Of a stretch of 64,000 nucleotides of DNA, positions 11,263-22,800 are shown in pieces; the stretch's first letter is position 1, and every line of letters starts with the position of its first letter. This stretch comes from Arachis hypogaea (taxonomy: Eukaryota > Streptophyta > Magnoliopsida > Fabales > Fabaceae). The stretch covers positions 18,347,940 to 18,411,939 of the forward strand of contig NC_092051.1 of assembly GCF_003086295.3 (NCBI RefSeq). Direction: 5' to 3'. Below the pieces are notes generated by a model. It saw only the letters and a list, made by a program, of their open reading frames with translations, was not told the DNA's origin and ran no database searches. The position numbers and the translations under genes are program-made.

Positions 11263-14200
11263 GTGTGCCTAGCATCCAAAAGAGAGGAAAACATGTGGTA
11301 TATGGACAGCGGATGCTCTAGGCATATGACCGGAAAGACAACCTTCTTCATAAAGCTTGATGAATATGATGGAGGGCTTGTCACTTTCGGTGATGACGCT
11401 AAAGGAAAAATCGTGGCTGTTGGGAAAGTGGGTAAAAATTTCTCAACTTGTATAAATAATGTTCTCCTTGTACATGGATTAAAACATAACTTACTTAGTG
11501 TTAGTCAACTTTGTGATTTGGGTTTTGAAGTTATTTTTAAGAAATCTGTTTGTATAGTTGTGTGTGAGAAAACTGGGAATGTTCTTCTTGAAGCCAAAAG
11601 ATGCAACAATGTGTATGGATTAACTCTTGAGGACTTAAAAGAACAAAATGTAACATGTTTTACCTCTTTTGAATCTGAAAAATGGCTTTGGCATAGGAAG
11701 TTGGGACATGCTAGCATGTACCAAATTTCTAAGCTAGTTAAAAGGAATTTGGTGAGAGGAATTCCAAACATCAAGTTTGATAAGGATCTTACTTGTGATG
11801 CATGTCAATTGGGCAAGCAAGTAAAATCCTCTTTTAAATCAAAAGATGGAATCTCAACCAAAAGGCCATTGGAAATGTTACATATTGATCTTTTTGGTCC
11901 TACTAGAACACAAAGTTTAGGAGGTAAACACTATGGCCTTGTAGTGGTAGATGATTACTCTAGATTTGGTTGGGTACTTTTCCTTGCTCATAAGAATGAT
12001 GCCTTTCATGCCTTTTCAACTCTTTGCAAGAAAATTCAAAATGAAAAGGATTTAAAAATTGCCCACTTAAGAAGTGATCATGGAAAGGAATTTGAAAATC
12101 AAGATTTTGAAAAATTTTGTGATGATTTAGGAATTTCTCATAACTTTTCATGTCCTAGAACTCCCCAACAAAATGGGGTAGTTGAAAGAAGGAATAGAAG
12201 CCTTCAAGAAATGACTAGGGCTATGCTATGTGAGAATGAGGTTCCTAAATTCTTGTGGGCAGAAGCTGTGAACACAGCATGCTATATTTTGAATAGAACA
12301 ATCATTAGAAAAGGGTTAAAGAAAACCCCTTATGAGCTATGGAAAGGAACCTCTCCAAATCTTAAGTATTTTCATGTTTTTGGATGCAAATGTTTTGTGT
12401 TGAATAATAAAGAAAATCTTGGCAAGTTTGATCCAAAATCATATGAAGGAATGTTTGTTGGATATTCTACCACAAGCAAGGCATATAGAATTTATCTCAA
12501 GGAACATAGGACAATAGAGGAATCCATACATGTTACTTTTTGTGATTCTAACTTAATTCCCAGTACTGTGATAGATAATGATTCAGATGAAGAAGGAGCA
12601 GGAACAAGCAAAGAAAATCCCAAATCTGTTCAAAATGAAGAATCTGCCAGTCCAGTTTTGGCTCGTCAGATTGAAGGAGAAACTCCCATTTTGTCTCCTG
12701 AGCAGGCACGAGCAACTGAAACAGAAAAACCACCAGAAACTCAACAAAGCTCTACCCCTGTCCGAAGACCTAGAGAGTGGAAATCCATGAGGGGTTATCC
12801 TCATGATTTCATAATTGGCGATCCCTCTCAAGGAATAACAACAAGATCCTCCACCAAAAGGCAATCCGAACCTAGCAATCTTGCTCTCTTGTCACAAATA
12901 GAGCCCAACAATGTCAAACAAGCTCTTGAAGACCCATCATGGGTTAAAGCAATGCAAGAGGAGCTTGCACAATTTGACAAGAATAAGGTTTGGACACTAG
13001 TACCTCATCCGGATGGTAAGAAAGTTACCGGTACTAAGTGGGTATTTAAAAATAAACTTGGTGAGGATGGACAAGTTGTTCGTAACAAGGCTAGATTAGT
13101 GGCCCAAGGTTACGATCAAGAAGAGGGTATAGATTTTGATGAGTCTTTTGCTCCGGTAGCTAGAATGGAAGCAATTCGATTGCTTCTTGCCTATGCCGCT
13201 CATAAAGGTTTTAAAATGTTTCAAATGGATGTTAAGTGTGCATTCCTTAATGGATTTATTGATAGAGAAGTGTATGTGGCTCAACCCCCCGGCTTTGAAC
13301 ATAAAGAGTTTCCAAATCATGTTTTCAAATTAACTAAGGCTCTTTATGGTCTTAGACAAGCTCCAAGAGCTTGGTATGAAAGGCTTAGTGCTTTTTTGTT
13401 GGAAAATCAATTTCAAAGGGGTACCACCGACACTACTTTATTCATTAAAACATCTAATGATGACATACTTCTTGTTCAAGTTTATGTTGATGACATTGTA
13501 TTTGGTTCGGCCAACATTTCCTTGTGTGAAGAGTTTGGAAAACTCATGACTAGTGAGTTTGAAATGAGTTTAATGGGAGAGCTTACTTTCTTTCTTGGCC
13601 TCCAAATTAAACAAACTCCTAGTGGCACTTTTATCCACCAAGGAAAATATGCAAAAGAACTTATTAAAAAGTTTGGCCTAGAAAACTCCAAATCAATGGG
13701 CACTCCAATGCATCCCAATACTAAACTTGAAAAGGATGATGATGGCCAAGATGTGGATGAAACAAGGTATAGAGGAATGATAGGTTCACTTATGTACCTT
13801 ACCTCCTCTAGACCGGATATAGTCCAAAGTGTGGGTGTATGTTCAAGGTTTCAATCTCATCCAAAAGAATCCCATCTTACGGCTGTTAAGCGCATCATTA
13901 GATACATTAAAGGAACTTGCAATTATGGCTTATGGTATCCTAAATCTGATGAATTTTCTGCAGTAGGGTTTTGTGATGCAGATTATGCGGGAGATAGAGT
14001 GGATAGAAGAAGCACATCCGGCATGTGTTGCTTCCTTGGAAGCTCACTCAATATGTGGTCAAGCAAGAAACAAGCCACTGTTGCTCTATCAACAGCTGAA
14101 GCTGAATATGTTTCCGCATCTGCTTGTTGCTCACAATTAATTTGGTTAAAAACACAATTGGAAGATTACAAATTAAAAATCAATAGTATTCCCTTATTTT

Positions 14201-14442
14201 GTGACAATATGAGTGCCATAAACATTTCAAAAAATCCTGTTCTGCACTCAAGAACCAAGCACATTGAGATAAAATATCATTTCATTAGGGAACATGTGCA
14301 AAAGGGTACTATTGATATTCAATTTGTGAAATCTGAGGACCAAATTGCTGATATTTTTACAAAACCTCTATGTGAAGACAGATTCTGTACTCTGAGAAAA
14401 AGTTTGGGAATGTTTGATTTGAGTTTTATTGAAAATATGTGA
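11263..14442 (+). CDS. Copia Pol: protease, integrase, reverse transcriptase, RNase H
   Basis: 1,059 codons without an internal stop. The frame opens after TAG at 11260-11262, and the first codon given (GTG) is not a convincing start. In order: aspartic protease ([13 protein letters not shown], active D about residue 16); integrase zinc domain H-H-C-C (HRKLGHAS … CDACQLGK, about 145-185); integrase core ([24 protein letters not shown]); reverse transcriptase ([12 protein letters not shown] … YVDDIVFG, catalytic DD about 742-743); and copia-type RNase H ([11 protein letters not shown] … [13 protein letters not shown]). All catalytic motifs are present, so the enzyme set looks functional. The missing link is its connection to gag: the frames differ, with stops in each between 11247 and 11262. 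Confidence 0.95.
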   Translation: MCLASKREENMWYMDSGCSRHMTGKTTFFIKLDEYDGGLVTFGDDAKGKIVAVGKVGKNFSTCINNVLLVHGLKHNLLSVSQLCDLGFEVIFKKSVCIVVCEKTGNVLLEAKRCNNVYGLTLEDLKEQNVTCFTSFESEKWLWHRKLGHASMYQISKLVKRNLVRGIPNIKFDKDLTCDACQLGKQVKSSFKSKDGISTKRPLEMLHIDLFGPTRTQSLGGKHYGLVVVDDYSRFGWVLFLAHKNDAFHAFSTLCKKIQNEKDLKIAHLRSDHGKEFENQDFEKFCDDLGISHNFSCPRTPQQNGVVERRNRSLQEMTRAMLCENEVPKFLWAEAVNTACYILNRTIIRKGLKKTPYELWKGTSPNLKYFHVFGCKCFVLNNKENLGKFDPKSYEGMFVGYSTTSKAYRIYLKEHRTIEESIHVTFCDSNLIPSTVIDNDSDEEGAGTSKENPKSVQNEESASPVLARQIEGETPILSPEQARATETEKPPETQQSSTPVRRPREWKSMRGYPHDFIIGDPSQGITTRSSTKRQSEPSNLALLSQIEPNNVKQALEDPSWVKAMQEELAQFDKNKVWTLVPHPDGKKVTGTKWVFKNKLGEDGQVVRNKARLVAQGYDQEEGIDFDESFAPVARMEAIRLLLAYAAHKGFKMFQMDVKCAFLNGFIDREVYVAQPPGFEHKEFPNHVFKLTKALYGLRQAPRAWYERLSAFLLENQFQRGTTDTTLFIKTSNDDILLVQVYVDDIVFGSANISLCEEFGKLMTSEFEMSLMGELTFFLGLQIKQTPSGTFIHQGKYAKELIKKFGLENSKSMGTPMHPNTKLEKDDDGQDVDETRYRGMIGSLMYLTSSRPDIVQSVGVCSRFQSHPKESHLTAVKRIIRYIKGTCNYGLWYPKSDEFSAVGFCDADYAGDRVDRRSTSGMCCFLGSSLNMWSSKKQATVALSTAEAEYVSASACCSQLIWLKTQLEDYKLKINSIPLFCDNMSAINISKNPVLHSRTKHIEIKYHFIREHVQKGTIDIQFVKSEDQIADIFTKPLCEDRFCTLRKSLGMFDLSFIENM

Positions 14443-15974
14443 ATATGTGACTCTGTTTAGTTTTTGCTCGTAGGTTTGGACGAGAAACAATTAATGGCAT
14501 AAAGGAGGAGCTCTGGTCAAGGGGGAGGCAACGCAGAATTTAATTCCTATGGGTCCCACTGAATCTCTTTGACCCCACTCTGACCGTTTTGTTAGTTCAT
14601 CATTTTTTCTGAAAATCAAAATCTTTCTGTGGTCTTATCACATCATATCTTAATAGGGGAGGATAGTAGAAAAAGAGAGTGACTGATCTAATGATACTCT
14701 GAATTTTCTGATGCTTATTGCCTGCCAATTTTATTTGATCTGATATGTTGGCTGAACTTTATGTTGCTGGATATTTTTGCTTGATTGAATTGTTTGGCAG
14801 GAAATATTTTTGAACATGTTGAGTTTTGGTTACCTGTTGCTGCTGCTGAATGCTCTGTTATTTTGCTCTATGTGTATTTGACTCAGGGGAACTAGTTTCA
14901 TGTGTCTTGGATGGCTGTACCAAACTTAACTCGATGCTGTTTTGTTTTATGCTTGAATTATTATGGATTGCATTGCTTTGCAGGGTTCCTCCTTGATGAC
15001 AAAAGGGGGAGAAGAGAAAGAGGGCTGATTTGAAACTGTTATGTTTCATTAACTTGTTTTGCTTTGTATAATGTGTTGCCCTGTTTTGCCTTGTTCTGAT
15101 CTGGCTCTGTTTTGAATACTCTGTGTTAGTGGATTAATTTCGAGTTAAGCTTTGATTGTCATGTGCTCAAATGCATGTGTGCTGACTGGACCATTGTGTT
15201 TTGGAAAATAAATATTTTACCTTTTGTATGTTGTTCTCATTTATTTTGCGGTGCCCCCATGATGACAAAAGGGGGAGGAAATTTAGGTTCCAAAATTGAA
15301 ATTGAAATGAAACAGGGGCTGTTCTGGAAAAACAGGGGAACAGGGGATGAAATTTTCAAAATTGAAAATTCATGATCACCCTTGTTCAAAGAATGCATAT
15401 TGATGTTGCATTCTCTTTAGTTGCTGCTGCATTGGTTTATCATGATACTCTTTTGGTATTTGGATTATAATGTTTGACTTATTTTGATACCTTGCTGTTT
15501 GGTTCATTATTGATAAACCTGTTAGCTTTGGAAACTTATTTTGGCAGTTCCTTTAAAACTTTGGAAAGTACTAAAACTGCCCTGTTTTGATCATGAGTGC
15601 TTCAAACATTTTTCCATCATTTTGTTTTGCTCTGATATCTGTGCAGGAAATGTTTGAAAAATATTTGATATTTTTTTTGAAAAGTTTGAGCAGTAAATCA
15701 GTTTATGATATCAAATGAGTTTTGATTATCAATTAAAACTGCTCATAAATCAAGCAATTTAGCATTATAAAATTTGCTAAATAACATTGTTACTTGAAGC
15801 TTGATTTAAATGTTACAGGTTTATGCTTCCCTTGGTAAAAGAGCATATATTAAGGGGGAGCCATGTGACATTTTGAAAGGGGGAGAAATTCAAAATCAAA
15901 GGGAGTATTCTTTACTCAATCTTTAAATTTCTTTCCATTTCAATTTTAATAATGTTTGTCATCAAGGGGGAGAT
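14443..15974 (+). other. Non-coding 3' region of the Sirevirus-type element with six PPT-like repeats
   Basis: No env-like ORF. A polypurine motif of the form AAGGGGGAG recurs at about 14519, 15001, 15267, 15852, 15876 and 15964; two of the copies are preceded by the same GATGACAAAA. The last one (15964-15973) abuts the 3' LTR and is the expected plus-strand primer. Repeated PPT-like motifs are a described Sirevirus trait. Confidence 0.85.
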
Positions 15975-17760
15975 TGATGAGTTTGGAAAACTCTAAATTA
16001 ATATTTGTGATGACTAAACATTATTAATATGATTAATTACAAAGTTATTTTTGATCTAATATTGATTAATTTAATTTTGTAATACACATTTTATATTTGG
16101 GCCGAAATGAAAAGAAGAGATCCCAAGCCCAATAAAATCAATATTCAGCCTTGATGTTAAAATTATTATGAGGATGGTGGCTGAAACAAGTGTTTTATTA
16201 AATGGGCTAGCAATTGTGATAAGAAGCCCAATTAAAGGTCTTGGTATGAGACCAAAAATGCTTGGTCCGAAATTAAAAGGAATTGGGGCACAATATTATT
16301 TTATTCACTTAACAAAAGAAATCCATTCCTTTGATTATGCACTGCATGCTCCAACGGAACTCCTTTACTCATCATGATGGATTTCAAAATTTATTAGAGT
16401 AAAGTTAATAAGTGCATGGGAAATATGAGAGAGAGTGTCATTGACATGATTGATGGCATTAACATTACACGCCACCCAGGGAAGTAAAAGCAAGCTATTT
16501 TCAATTAATGTGTTTAATCACTTTGAATTGCTTTTCTTCAGATTCTCTCTTCTCTCTCATCTCTTTCTTGCTTCCTCTTCGGTCACTTCAACAGAAATTA
16601 TGGAAGCCATGGAAACTACTTTGAGCTATCAAAATGAAGAAAGAGCAAGCTACAAGACCATCACAATGATGGCAAGAAAACACAAAAAATATAGTGGCTG
16701 AGATTCTTATCACATATGGTAAGATATGGTGATGATATCTTAGCCTCTCCATACCAAAAATGGAGGAAGAAGATTCGGCCAGCTAGAGGAGATTCTTGAA
16801 GCATGGCTTGTCTTTGATTCTGCTCAACCACCACAGGGAGTAGCTAGAGTGGCGAAGTGATGGTTGAAGGCAGAGATTAAAGCAGATGAAGTCATCATCA
16901 TCATGAAGCATCAAGGGCCAGAATTCCATCTTGGAGAGCAAGCCAAGGATGGAGAGCTCGGATTGATGAAGGGTGATGATCAAGAAAGGACTAGAGGTAA
17001 TTGCATGTTGGTTAATGCATGGTTATCTCTTCTCTCTCTTTGTGGCCGAACCGGTTTTGTTGAAGGAGGAAGAAGTTAGTTCGGTTTTGGCTTCAAGTGT
17101 GGAGGCTTTCCTCTTCTTTAAAAAGGGGGAACAACCACTGTTTGAAGCAAGGAGTAAGATTTGAGAGTGCAAGGCACAGTGTTCTCAGAGCTACCTGAGC
17201 TAACAGTTTTCTCTTCTCCTTCAATGTATTCTGTTTAGTATTTTTCTGTTTAATTTTGTCATGTCTTGAGTCTCATGGAAAAAGGCAAACAGTGAGGTTT
17301 GTAATGAAAAAGCCATAGAGCGGAAAAAGGCAGAGAGTGCAAAATTAAAAGAAAAAGCCATAGATGTCTTAGAGTTCCTTTGTTCATCTATGTTGTGTTT
17401 CATGATTCTGTGGGAATCCCCTTGTAAGTTGGGTTAGCACTTTACAAGTTGTAATCTGTTTGATTATAGTGAAATTCCATCATTGTTGTGATGGAGACTG
17501 GATGTAGGCTGCACTGCACTTAGCAGCCGAACCAGGATATATCTTGGTGTAATTTTCTTCCTCTCCTACTCCATTTCTGTTTTCTACTGCACAGGAGCAA
17601 AAACAAAAATGTCTCGTGCCAAGTGACGAGACAAAATGAAAATGTCTCGTGGCTAGGGACGAGCTAAAAACAGAAAAGTCTCCTCTGAATCCAGCAAGTG
17701 TTAGCAAGCAAAAAAGGGGCTAAGATTCAACCCCCCTTCTCTTAGCCACTGAAACCATCA
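15975..17760 (+). repeat. 3' LTR of the Sirevirus-type element
   Basis: 1,786 bp, TG…CA, offset by 8,282 bases from the 5' LTR. The only difference noticed is one fewer C near the 3' end. It is followed by the target duplication TTCTT. Confidence 0.95.
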
Positions 17761-18952
17761 TTCTTCTTTCAGGAGAACAAATTCTCTTGTTCTTTTTCTT
17801 CCTCCAGAAAAACAAATTCTTTTTTCATTAACAAAACTCAAAATTTCAAATTTTTAAATACAGTTAACAAAATCTAATTACAAAAATTAAAAATACCCAA
17901 ATTCATCTTCAATTACAAAAAATAAAAAAATTATAAATTTAATTACCAAGAAATCAAATACAAGAACAAGAACAAAAATTAGGGAGAAACAAGAAATCCA
18001 AAAACAAAAAAAGCAACAGCAATCCAGAAATCCATAAATAAGAACAAGAACAAAACGAACAATAAAAATTAGGGAATTAGGGATTATGATGAACAAATCC
18101 GTGATTCAAATCCATATTCAACAAATGCTAATAATCAGATTCAACAACACCAACAACTAAAACATTATTCAAATCCAGAAACAACAACATCAAATTCAAC
18201 AACCAAATCAACACACAACAACAATAAAATCAGAAAATGACAAATCAAAATCAGATTAGAAGTAAAAGTAGAAGCAGACCCAGAAGAAACAGAAGCAGAA
18301 GCAGAAAGCAAGAAGCAGAAGACGAAGCAGAAACAGAGGGCGAAACAAGAAGCAGAAGCAGGGAGGTGCAGCGGCGAAAAGCAGCAGCGAGAACGCGGCG
18401 GTGAGAAGTAACGGTGCAGAAGCAGAAGCTCTCTTCCTAGTTCGCGACGGCGACGACAGCTCCAAGCTTCACCGGCGCCGTCCCTCTCCCCCGCTTCCCC
18501 CTTCCCCCTCTCCCTTTCCCCCCTCGCGTCCTTTCCCCCTTTTCCTTTCTCCCCTGTCCCCTCGTGTCTTTTTTTTTTTTAATTTTATAATTTTTTATTA
18601 GGACAGGAGTAATTTAGTAATAAAATTAAAAATTTTATTAAAAAGGACGATTTTAATATGAAATAAAACGGTAAGGATGATTCTAAATAAAAAATTACTT
18701 TGAGGATAGTTTCAATTCTGATCTTAAACATTAGGGACCAAAATAATACTTATTTCTACTTTTAAACATTATTGACTAACTAAGAATAAAAAATAATAAA
18801 TTGTACTAACCTTTCAATATTTTTATTTTAATATATATTTTATTCTAGTGGCTAATTTTAGTGTATACTAACTTTTTTTTTTAACTTGTTTAATATAATA
18901 CTTCCTTAATGAATAGCAACATTAGAAAGTAGAGACTAGAGACAGTGATATA

Positions 18953-19083
18953 AAAAATGACTATAATATCTTTATTATAGAAAATGACTAAAATACTTCT
19001 ATTATATATATTAATTTTGAAAATCTTAAATTCTAATATTTTTATTCTTTGTCATCATAGTGTTAGAATTTAGATTTTTCAAA

Positions 19084-19141
<58 letters not shown>

Positions 19142-19192
19142 TAGTATTTTAGTTATTTTTATAATAGAGATATTGTAGTTATTTTTTATAAA
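18953..19192. repeat. Foldback MITE-like element with an expanded TA tract
   Basis: Left arm 18953-19050 (atgactataatatctttattatag…) and right arm about 19060-19192 are imperfect reverse complements (…ctataatagagatattgtagttatt). The (TA)n run at 19088-19136 lies inside the right arm, where the left arm has only a short tatata. Confidence 0.6.
19088..19136. repeat. (TA)n microsatellite
   Basis: About 24 uninterrupted TA units. Confidence 0.95.
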
Positions 19193-19804
19193 AAATATTA
19201 ATTTAGACCAGTTTAAAATTTAATTTATTGGTTTTTTAACTAAACTAATCTATTTAGTCTAATTTTAATAAAAATGACACAATTTAATCAATTATATATG
19301 TTAAATTTTAATAATTAAAAACTATCTTAAAAAAAATGTTTTTGATATCTTTATCACACCCATATATTAAATAACCAAACAATACAGTCACCAAAAAAAA
19401 AATAACCAAACAATATTTTTCTTTACCCATATTTTCCGTACCTTTGTTCTAAGATCTTGACATTATTTTACACTATGATATTTCCAGAAATCTTGGTGGT
19501 ATTAACACTTGAAAAAGATGATATATAAGGCAATAATGGTCGTATTATTGACATGAAGTTCGGAGACAGTTACAAAATGGAAGGGTTCGGGGGAGAATCC
19601 ACGTCACGCCTAGCAACCACTAGGCCTTAGAGATCCATGAATTCAGTTGCCAATTCTCTCTTTGTTCTATTCACCTCCTAATAACTTCTAATCTTTCTGA
19701 ACCATAAAGTTTCTCAGGCAAGTTTCACAAAATGTTTACAATCGTTGCCGTTCCATAACAATGTGATCACTCACTCACTTTTATCTTTCTTTTGAATTTT
19801 GAAG

Positions 19805-22800
19805 ATGGATCGGCGGAGATCTTACGAGAGGCAGCAGAGTTCAACGCCGACGACGCCGACGTCACCGTCGTCGGGTACGCCGCAGAACCTCCACGCACGC
19901 GCTGGTTCCACGGGCTCCGTCATGGCGAACCCCCGGAGAGTGCAGAACATCGCCGCCACCAAAGCGGCCGCTCAGAGATTGGCACAGGTGATGTCGCATT
20001 CAACGGTAGACGTCGACGACGAAGACGAAGAGGAAGTTTCTCTCGACTATTCCACGCTCAGTGTCGGCATTGGCCTCGGAGCTGCAAGACCTGCTCGACC
20101 TCACTCTCCAATGGTAACCATATATCTATCCATATTTACATACATACATACATACATATTCATTCATAGTTACATTGCCTTCTGAATCTGCTTCCAATTC
20201 CATGTTATTGTTGTTGCTGCTTCTACAAGAGAGTTCCAGCTATTCCGGAGCAACCTTCATCCTCAAGATCGCGTTCACCATTGGTAATATATAATCTCAA
20301 TCCTGCGATATTTGAATTGTTAGAGTTGGATTTATCATTTGATTGGAACATTTATTTGTTTCTTCTGTAAATTCTATTAGCTAGTTCGGCCAGCTCAAGA
20401 ACAGATTCCATCTGCAAGACCACAGTCACCGGCGGTAAATTTTCCCCCCTTTGTTTTGTTCAATGATTTGGAATTATGCTTAATATTTGAAAAGATTTAA
20501 TGAATTTTTTTTTTAATTTTGTTTTTCTATATTAGTCAGTTCGTACCGTTCAAGAACGACCGCAATCTTTGAGAAGCATATCGAGTGGTAGAACGCTTGT
20601 AACTTCTGCAAATAATGCTGTTGCTGCTGTTGACCAGCAACCGGTGCGACCATCGACGCCGCTGAATAGTGTGGCGGCAGAGCAGCCAACTTCTGCTCGT
20701 TCAATGATGTCGAACAGAGGACCGGAGCAGTCGCCTACTGCTCGGTCTATGATGATTAATCGGACACCTCAGCCGCCAATGCCCAGTAGCACCACTGGCG
20801 ATCAGCCTCCGTCTGCTCGTGCATCGGCGATCCGTCCGACCCCGGTCAATAAGGTGGTTATGGTGCCGTCTAGTGTCCCCATCACACTCAGGCGTGATTC
20901 TTTTGCAAATGTTCCTCCCTTGGATACAACTACCTTAGATTTCAAGAAAGACAGAAGGTACTCCCTTACACTCAGGCCAATAAGCTAATGGTTTTTAGTA
21001 TTATATTCGAATGCATGCTATAAACTACGGGTTGAGTTTGAGAATCAAAATTTTTGGATCCAATTTATAGAAATCACATGTTCAATGATTAAATTCATAT
21101 TGTGAGACTAATAAGTTCTGGGACTTTAGCATGATGATGCTTAACAAGTTAATTAACATGATAATATGTTTTTGTGGGATGACTTTATTTTATGCAATGC
21201 AATTTTGGTTTTGCTTAATTTTTAGTGTAATAAAAAAATTATTCACACACAAAAAAAGAATGTAACAAAATTTCTGTGTGATGTTTTTTATTGCATTATT
21301 ACAGTTAGTTACTTCGTTTTCAAATTTATGGCATAATGGTTAAAGATGTGATATCTATAGTTTTGGCAAGTATCATTACTGAAAATTTACCTTCAAGTTT
21401 CTGCTGCATGTTTCTGATGAACATGTAGAATGTCATTCGATTTGGGGAGCATGAAAGTAAGATCAGAACCTTCCAATCAGCGTCCTCCTACGGAGCTTGA
21501 GGATGAGGTATTGTACTGTCTGGTCCATGTCTAGTTACTATACTCATACCTATGGATGACCTATTTTGTTAGTTGTTTGTTACTTTGTTTCACTTCAATT
21601 TCTATTTATTCCTATCTTCTATCATCTTTTAATTCTGATCTGCTGCTCCTGCGTGCATTTCATATTCTTCAACTGCCGTGGAGCGGTGGAGTTGCATGAG
21701 TGCATGGCTGTTGCTTCTTTTCTGCAATCTACTGACGAGATGTAAATTTCAATGTAGCTTGATATACTACAAGAAGAAAACGAGAGTTTGCATGAAAAGG
21801 TAAAACCCAACGGATTGACTAATTTTGTTTCTTATATACAAACACCGGTTTTGGGCACAACATTTGATATGTGTTTCCACAGCTTCGGCTTACAGAGGAG
21901 AAGTGGGAGGAAGCTGAATCCAGGATTAGGCAACTAGAGCAACAGGTACTTTCAGTTGGAAAATTAAATGATATACTTAAGAGTTGAAATTAAAGATGTA
22001 CGTTAGCTGATAAATTGTGCAAATATTAGTAATTTTTTTAACAAAATAAAAAAATATTTTTAATGGTAAATAATAGATGGTGACTTTTATGGTATTTATT
22101 ACTTGGCGTCTAAATTTTGTTGAACTTATTTTTTTGTAGTAAATTTTAAATATTTAAAAATGATTTATTTTTAATACTTTTTAAATTAAACATTAATTTT
22201 TAACATTTTTTAACAAGTTAGACACTACTTTTTAGTCACGGCAACAATTACCATAAAAGATAGATTAACATAAAATATGATGTAAGTAAAATCAATTCAC
22301 CTAATCCACTTTACATTCCTAAATACTATATCAATTAAAAATCACACAATGGGATATGTTGACATTTGACTACTTCTGACTTTCACATACCTTTTTGTAG
22401 CTTGCTTTTGCTAATCTTGCAGAAGGTACAACTTTGGAGGCTCGCCTTTTAAACAGGCAAGTTTAGCATTGAGACTTGAGAGTTTGAGACCAGAATCCAG
22501 ATGGTATGATGATAAAAATAAAATAAAAGAAAAAACTCTCTGTCACATGCATGCAGCTAACACACTCAGTGTGGTTTGGTCGTTTACTGGAGGTTGGAAC
22601 AAATAATTAGTAATCTCAAAATATTGTGACTTTAATTAGTTATGAAATCATTAGCCTATAAATTAAGAACTTGTTTTTATTTGGTATTCTCCTATGTTCA
22701 TTTTCTAGTTTTACAATGTTTTTCACAAAATCTTTTTCATACACAAGAAGATAAACAACTCCACTAAAGGAATCTTGGTACCTTATATGACATCATAAAT

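Larger units (their letters stand above)
7693..17760 (+). mobile_element. Young Ty1/copia retrotransposon of the Sirevirus type, 10,068 bp
   Basis: Complete structure: TSD TTCTT (7688-7692) / LTR 7693-9479 / initiator-Met-type primer site / gag / pol / repeated polypurine tracts / LTR 15975-17760 / TSD TTCTT (17761-17765). The LTRs begin TG and end CA. They appear identical where I compared them, apart from a run of 7 versus 6 C near the end. Pol order is protease, integrase, RT, RNase H, which defines copia. The long gag with a coiled coil, the large LTRs and the multiple PPT-like repeats before the 3' LTR point to the Sirevirus (SIRE/Maximus) lineage. No env-like ORF follows pol. Confidence 0.93.
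7512..18757. mobile_element. Non-autonomous Mutator-like element (MULE), split by a nested copia element
   Basis: Inverted ends of about 120 bp: 7512-7635 and the reverse complement of 18640-18757 both read …ATAAGTATTATTTTGGTCCC, and both continue with the block AATTTTTTATTTAGAATC. Flanking 9-mers ACTCTTAAA (7503-7511) and ACTTTTAAA (18758-18766) match at 8 of 9, the MULE target-duplication size. Without the nested retroelement the element is about 1.18 kb: 7512-7692 plus 17761-18757. Its inside is AAC/AAT-rich, then purine-rich (agaagcagaagcag, about 18270-18360), then CCCCTTTC-rich. No transposase reading frame is seen. Confidence 0.75.
18767..19804. other. AT-rich intergenic DNA and SCD2-like promoter/leader
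   Basis: It holds a foldback element and a TA microsatellite (separate entries). The last 250 bases are less AT-rich and contain the likely promoter and 5' leader of the SCD2-like gene; no clear TATA box could be assigned. Confidence 0.4.

Noticed and set aside
19799..20185. Start of the SCD2-like protein upstream of the ATG at 19805, and reading through past 20113
   Set aside because: The upstream codon is TTG, not ATG. The frame beyond 20113 is intronic (gtaacc donor) and turns into CATACATA repeats.
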